Of a stretch of 64,000 nt of DNA, positions 63,059 through 64,000 are shown piece after piece. The notes under the pieces were generated by a model. That model made no database searches and had not been told where the DNA came from. It saw only the letters and a list, made by a program, of their open reading frames with translations. The position numbers were made by a program, and so were the translations under genes. The stretch covers positions 62,001-126,000 of the forward strand of contig NZ_BPQX01000033.1 in NCBI RefSeq assembly GCF_022179525.1, given 5' to 3'. Source of the DNA: Methylobacterium persicinum (GTDB taxonomy: Bacteria; Pseudomonadota; Alphaproteobacteria; Rhizobiales; Beijerinckiaceae). Each line of letters begins with the position of its first letter. Position 1 is the stretch's first letter.

Positions 63059-64000
63059 GTGACGAAAACCTACAAGATCGCCGCCATCCCCGCAGACGGT
63101 ATCGGCGTCGAAGTCATCGCCGCGGGTATCGAAGTGCTCGATGCCCTGGCGGAGAAGACAGGGACGTTCCAATTCCATTTCGATCACTTCGATTGGGGCT
63201 CGGACTACTACAAGAAGCACGGGGTGATGATGCCCGCGGACGGCCGCGAGCAGATCCGGCACCACGACGCGATCTTCTTTGGTGCGGTAGGCGCGCCGGA
63301 CGTGCCGGACCACATCACCCTCTGGGGCCTGCGACTCGCCATCTGCCAGCCCTTCGATCAGTACGCGAACGTGCGTCCGACCCGGATCCTGCCCGGCATC
63401 ACCAGCCCCCTGCGCAACGTGTCCGGTCCGGAGCTCGACTGGGTGATCGTGCGGGAGAATTCGGAGGGTGAGTATGCCGGCGTCGGCGGTCGCGTTCACC
63501 AGGGTCACCCGGAGGAAGTCGCCACCGATGTCTCGATGATGACCCGGACGGGCGTCAGCCGGATCATCCGCTACGCGTTCAAGCTGGCACAGAGCCGCCC
63601 GCGCAAGTTCCTTACGGTTGTCACCAAGTCGAACGCCCAGCGCCACGCGATGGTGATGTGGGATGAGATCGCCGCCGAGGTCGCCCAGGAATTCCCGGAC
63701 GTGACCTGGGACAAGATGCTGGTCGACGCCATGACCATGCGCATGGTCTGCAAGCCGGAGACCCTCGACACCATCGTCGCCACGAACCTTCACGCCGACA
63801 TCCTGTCGGATCTCGCCGCGGCGCTGGCCGGCTCCCTCGGCATCGCGCCCACCGCCAACATCAACCCCGAGCGCAAATTCCCCTCGATGTTCGAGCCGAT
63901 CCACGGTTCGGCCTTCGACATCACCGGCAAGGGGATCGCCAACCCGGTCGCCACCTTCTGGACCGCCTGCCAGATGCTGGAGCACCTCGATGAGAAGCCG
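63059..64000 (+). CDS. Tartrate dehydrogenase / D-malate decarboxylating dehydrogenase (3' truncated by window edge)
   Basis: The frame opens with GTG behind a GGAG site and stays open for all 314 codons to the window end, so the last 40-50 residues are missing. It belongs to the isocitrate/isopropylmalate dehydrogenase superfamily: I-P-A-D-G-I-G near the N terminus, V-R-P-T-R-I-L-P, V-R-E-N-S-E-G-E-Y, and N-L-H-A-D-I-L-S-D-L-A-A-A-L near the metal site. The W-G-S-D-Y-Y segment is typical of the TtuC/DmlA branch, which oxidises tartrate and decarboxylates D-malate with NAD+. It completes a regulator-transporter-enzyme set. Confidence 0.93.
   Translation, partial: MTKTYKIAAIPADGIGVEVIAAGIEVLDALAEKTGTFQFHFDHFDWGSDYYKKHGVMMPADGREQIRHHDAIFFGAVGAPDVPDHITLWGLRLAICQPFDQYANVRPTRILPGITSPLRNVSGPELDWVIVRENSEGEYAGVGGRVHQGHPEEVATDVSMMTRTGVSRIIRYAFKLAQSRPRKFLTVVTKSNAQRHAMVMWDEIAAEVAQEFPDVTWDKMLVDAMTMRMVCKPETLDTIVATNLHADILSDLAAALAGSLGIAPTANINPERKFPSMFEPIHGSAFDITGKGIANPVATFWTACQMLEHLDEKP

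Overview
The window looks like a chromosomal segment of a high-GC alphaproteobacterium. The flagellar gene order (flgF-flgG-flgA-flgH facing fliL-fliM-DUF6468-motE), a CtrA-type box, the clpS-clpA pair, a PQQ enzyme and an intergenic palindrome family all fit Rhizobiales. My best guess is Methylobacterium or a close relative; this is inferred from gene content, not from a search. I see no rRNA, tRNA, CRISPR array, transposase or phage gene.

Layout. 1-787: 3' part of a sugar oxidoreductase gene. 924-7808: flagellar rod/ring genes (minus) and switch/stator-accessory genes (plus), diverging from a 249-bp spacer with a perfect TTAA-N7-TTAA CtrA box before fliL and a sigma-54-like -24/-12 element before flgF. 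7866-12264 (minus): yejF-like ABC ATPase, phosphopentomutase, DUF1192 protein and an LRR protein kinase. 12493-17186 (plus): lytic transglycosylase, esterase, O-antigen-ligase-like protein, acyltransferase. 17414-22582 (minus): PQQ propeller protein lacking the usual catalytic aspartate, ankyrin protein, uvrB. 22789-26848: membrane protein/winged-helix pair, UPP synthase, coaBC, FKBP isomerase. 26884-32711: a three-gene MukBEF-like cluster (jetA, jetB, jetC) with no jetD beside it. 33372-40957: periplasmic protease operon with a membrane J-protein, D,D-carboxypeptidase, clpS-clpA. 41004-45993: amine oxidase, ergothioneine genes egtB-egtD, glutamate racemase. 46067-50738: overlapping glycosylation-type genes (TPR/OGT, DegT aminotransferase, WbqC, GNAT). 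51401-58446 (minus): six close or overlapping genes (DUF3095, cNMP-binding patatin, UGT-type glycosyltransferase, ferredoxin, ferredoxin reductase, P450). 59120-64000: chemoreceptor, then gntR / MFS transporter / tartrate dehydrogenase, the last cut by the window end.

The most interesting candidates are these. (1) A DUF3095 protein with two aspartates spaced as in class III nucleotidyl cyclases overlaps by ATGA a patatin phospholipase carrying an intact cyclic-nucleotide pocket, which suggests a cyclase/effector module leading a P450-glycosyltransferase operon. (2) A JetABC/MksFEB condensin cluster lacks an adjacent JetD/MksG nuclease, and a 316-bp non-coding gap separates jetB from jetC. (3) The flagellar spacer carries both CtrA and sigma-54 signals, like the Caulobacter class II/III hierarchy. 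(4) A palindromic repeat family (five full copies, one half copy) sits mostly between convergent genes.
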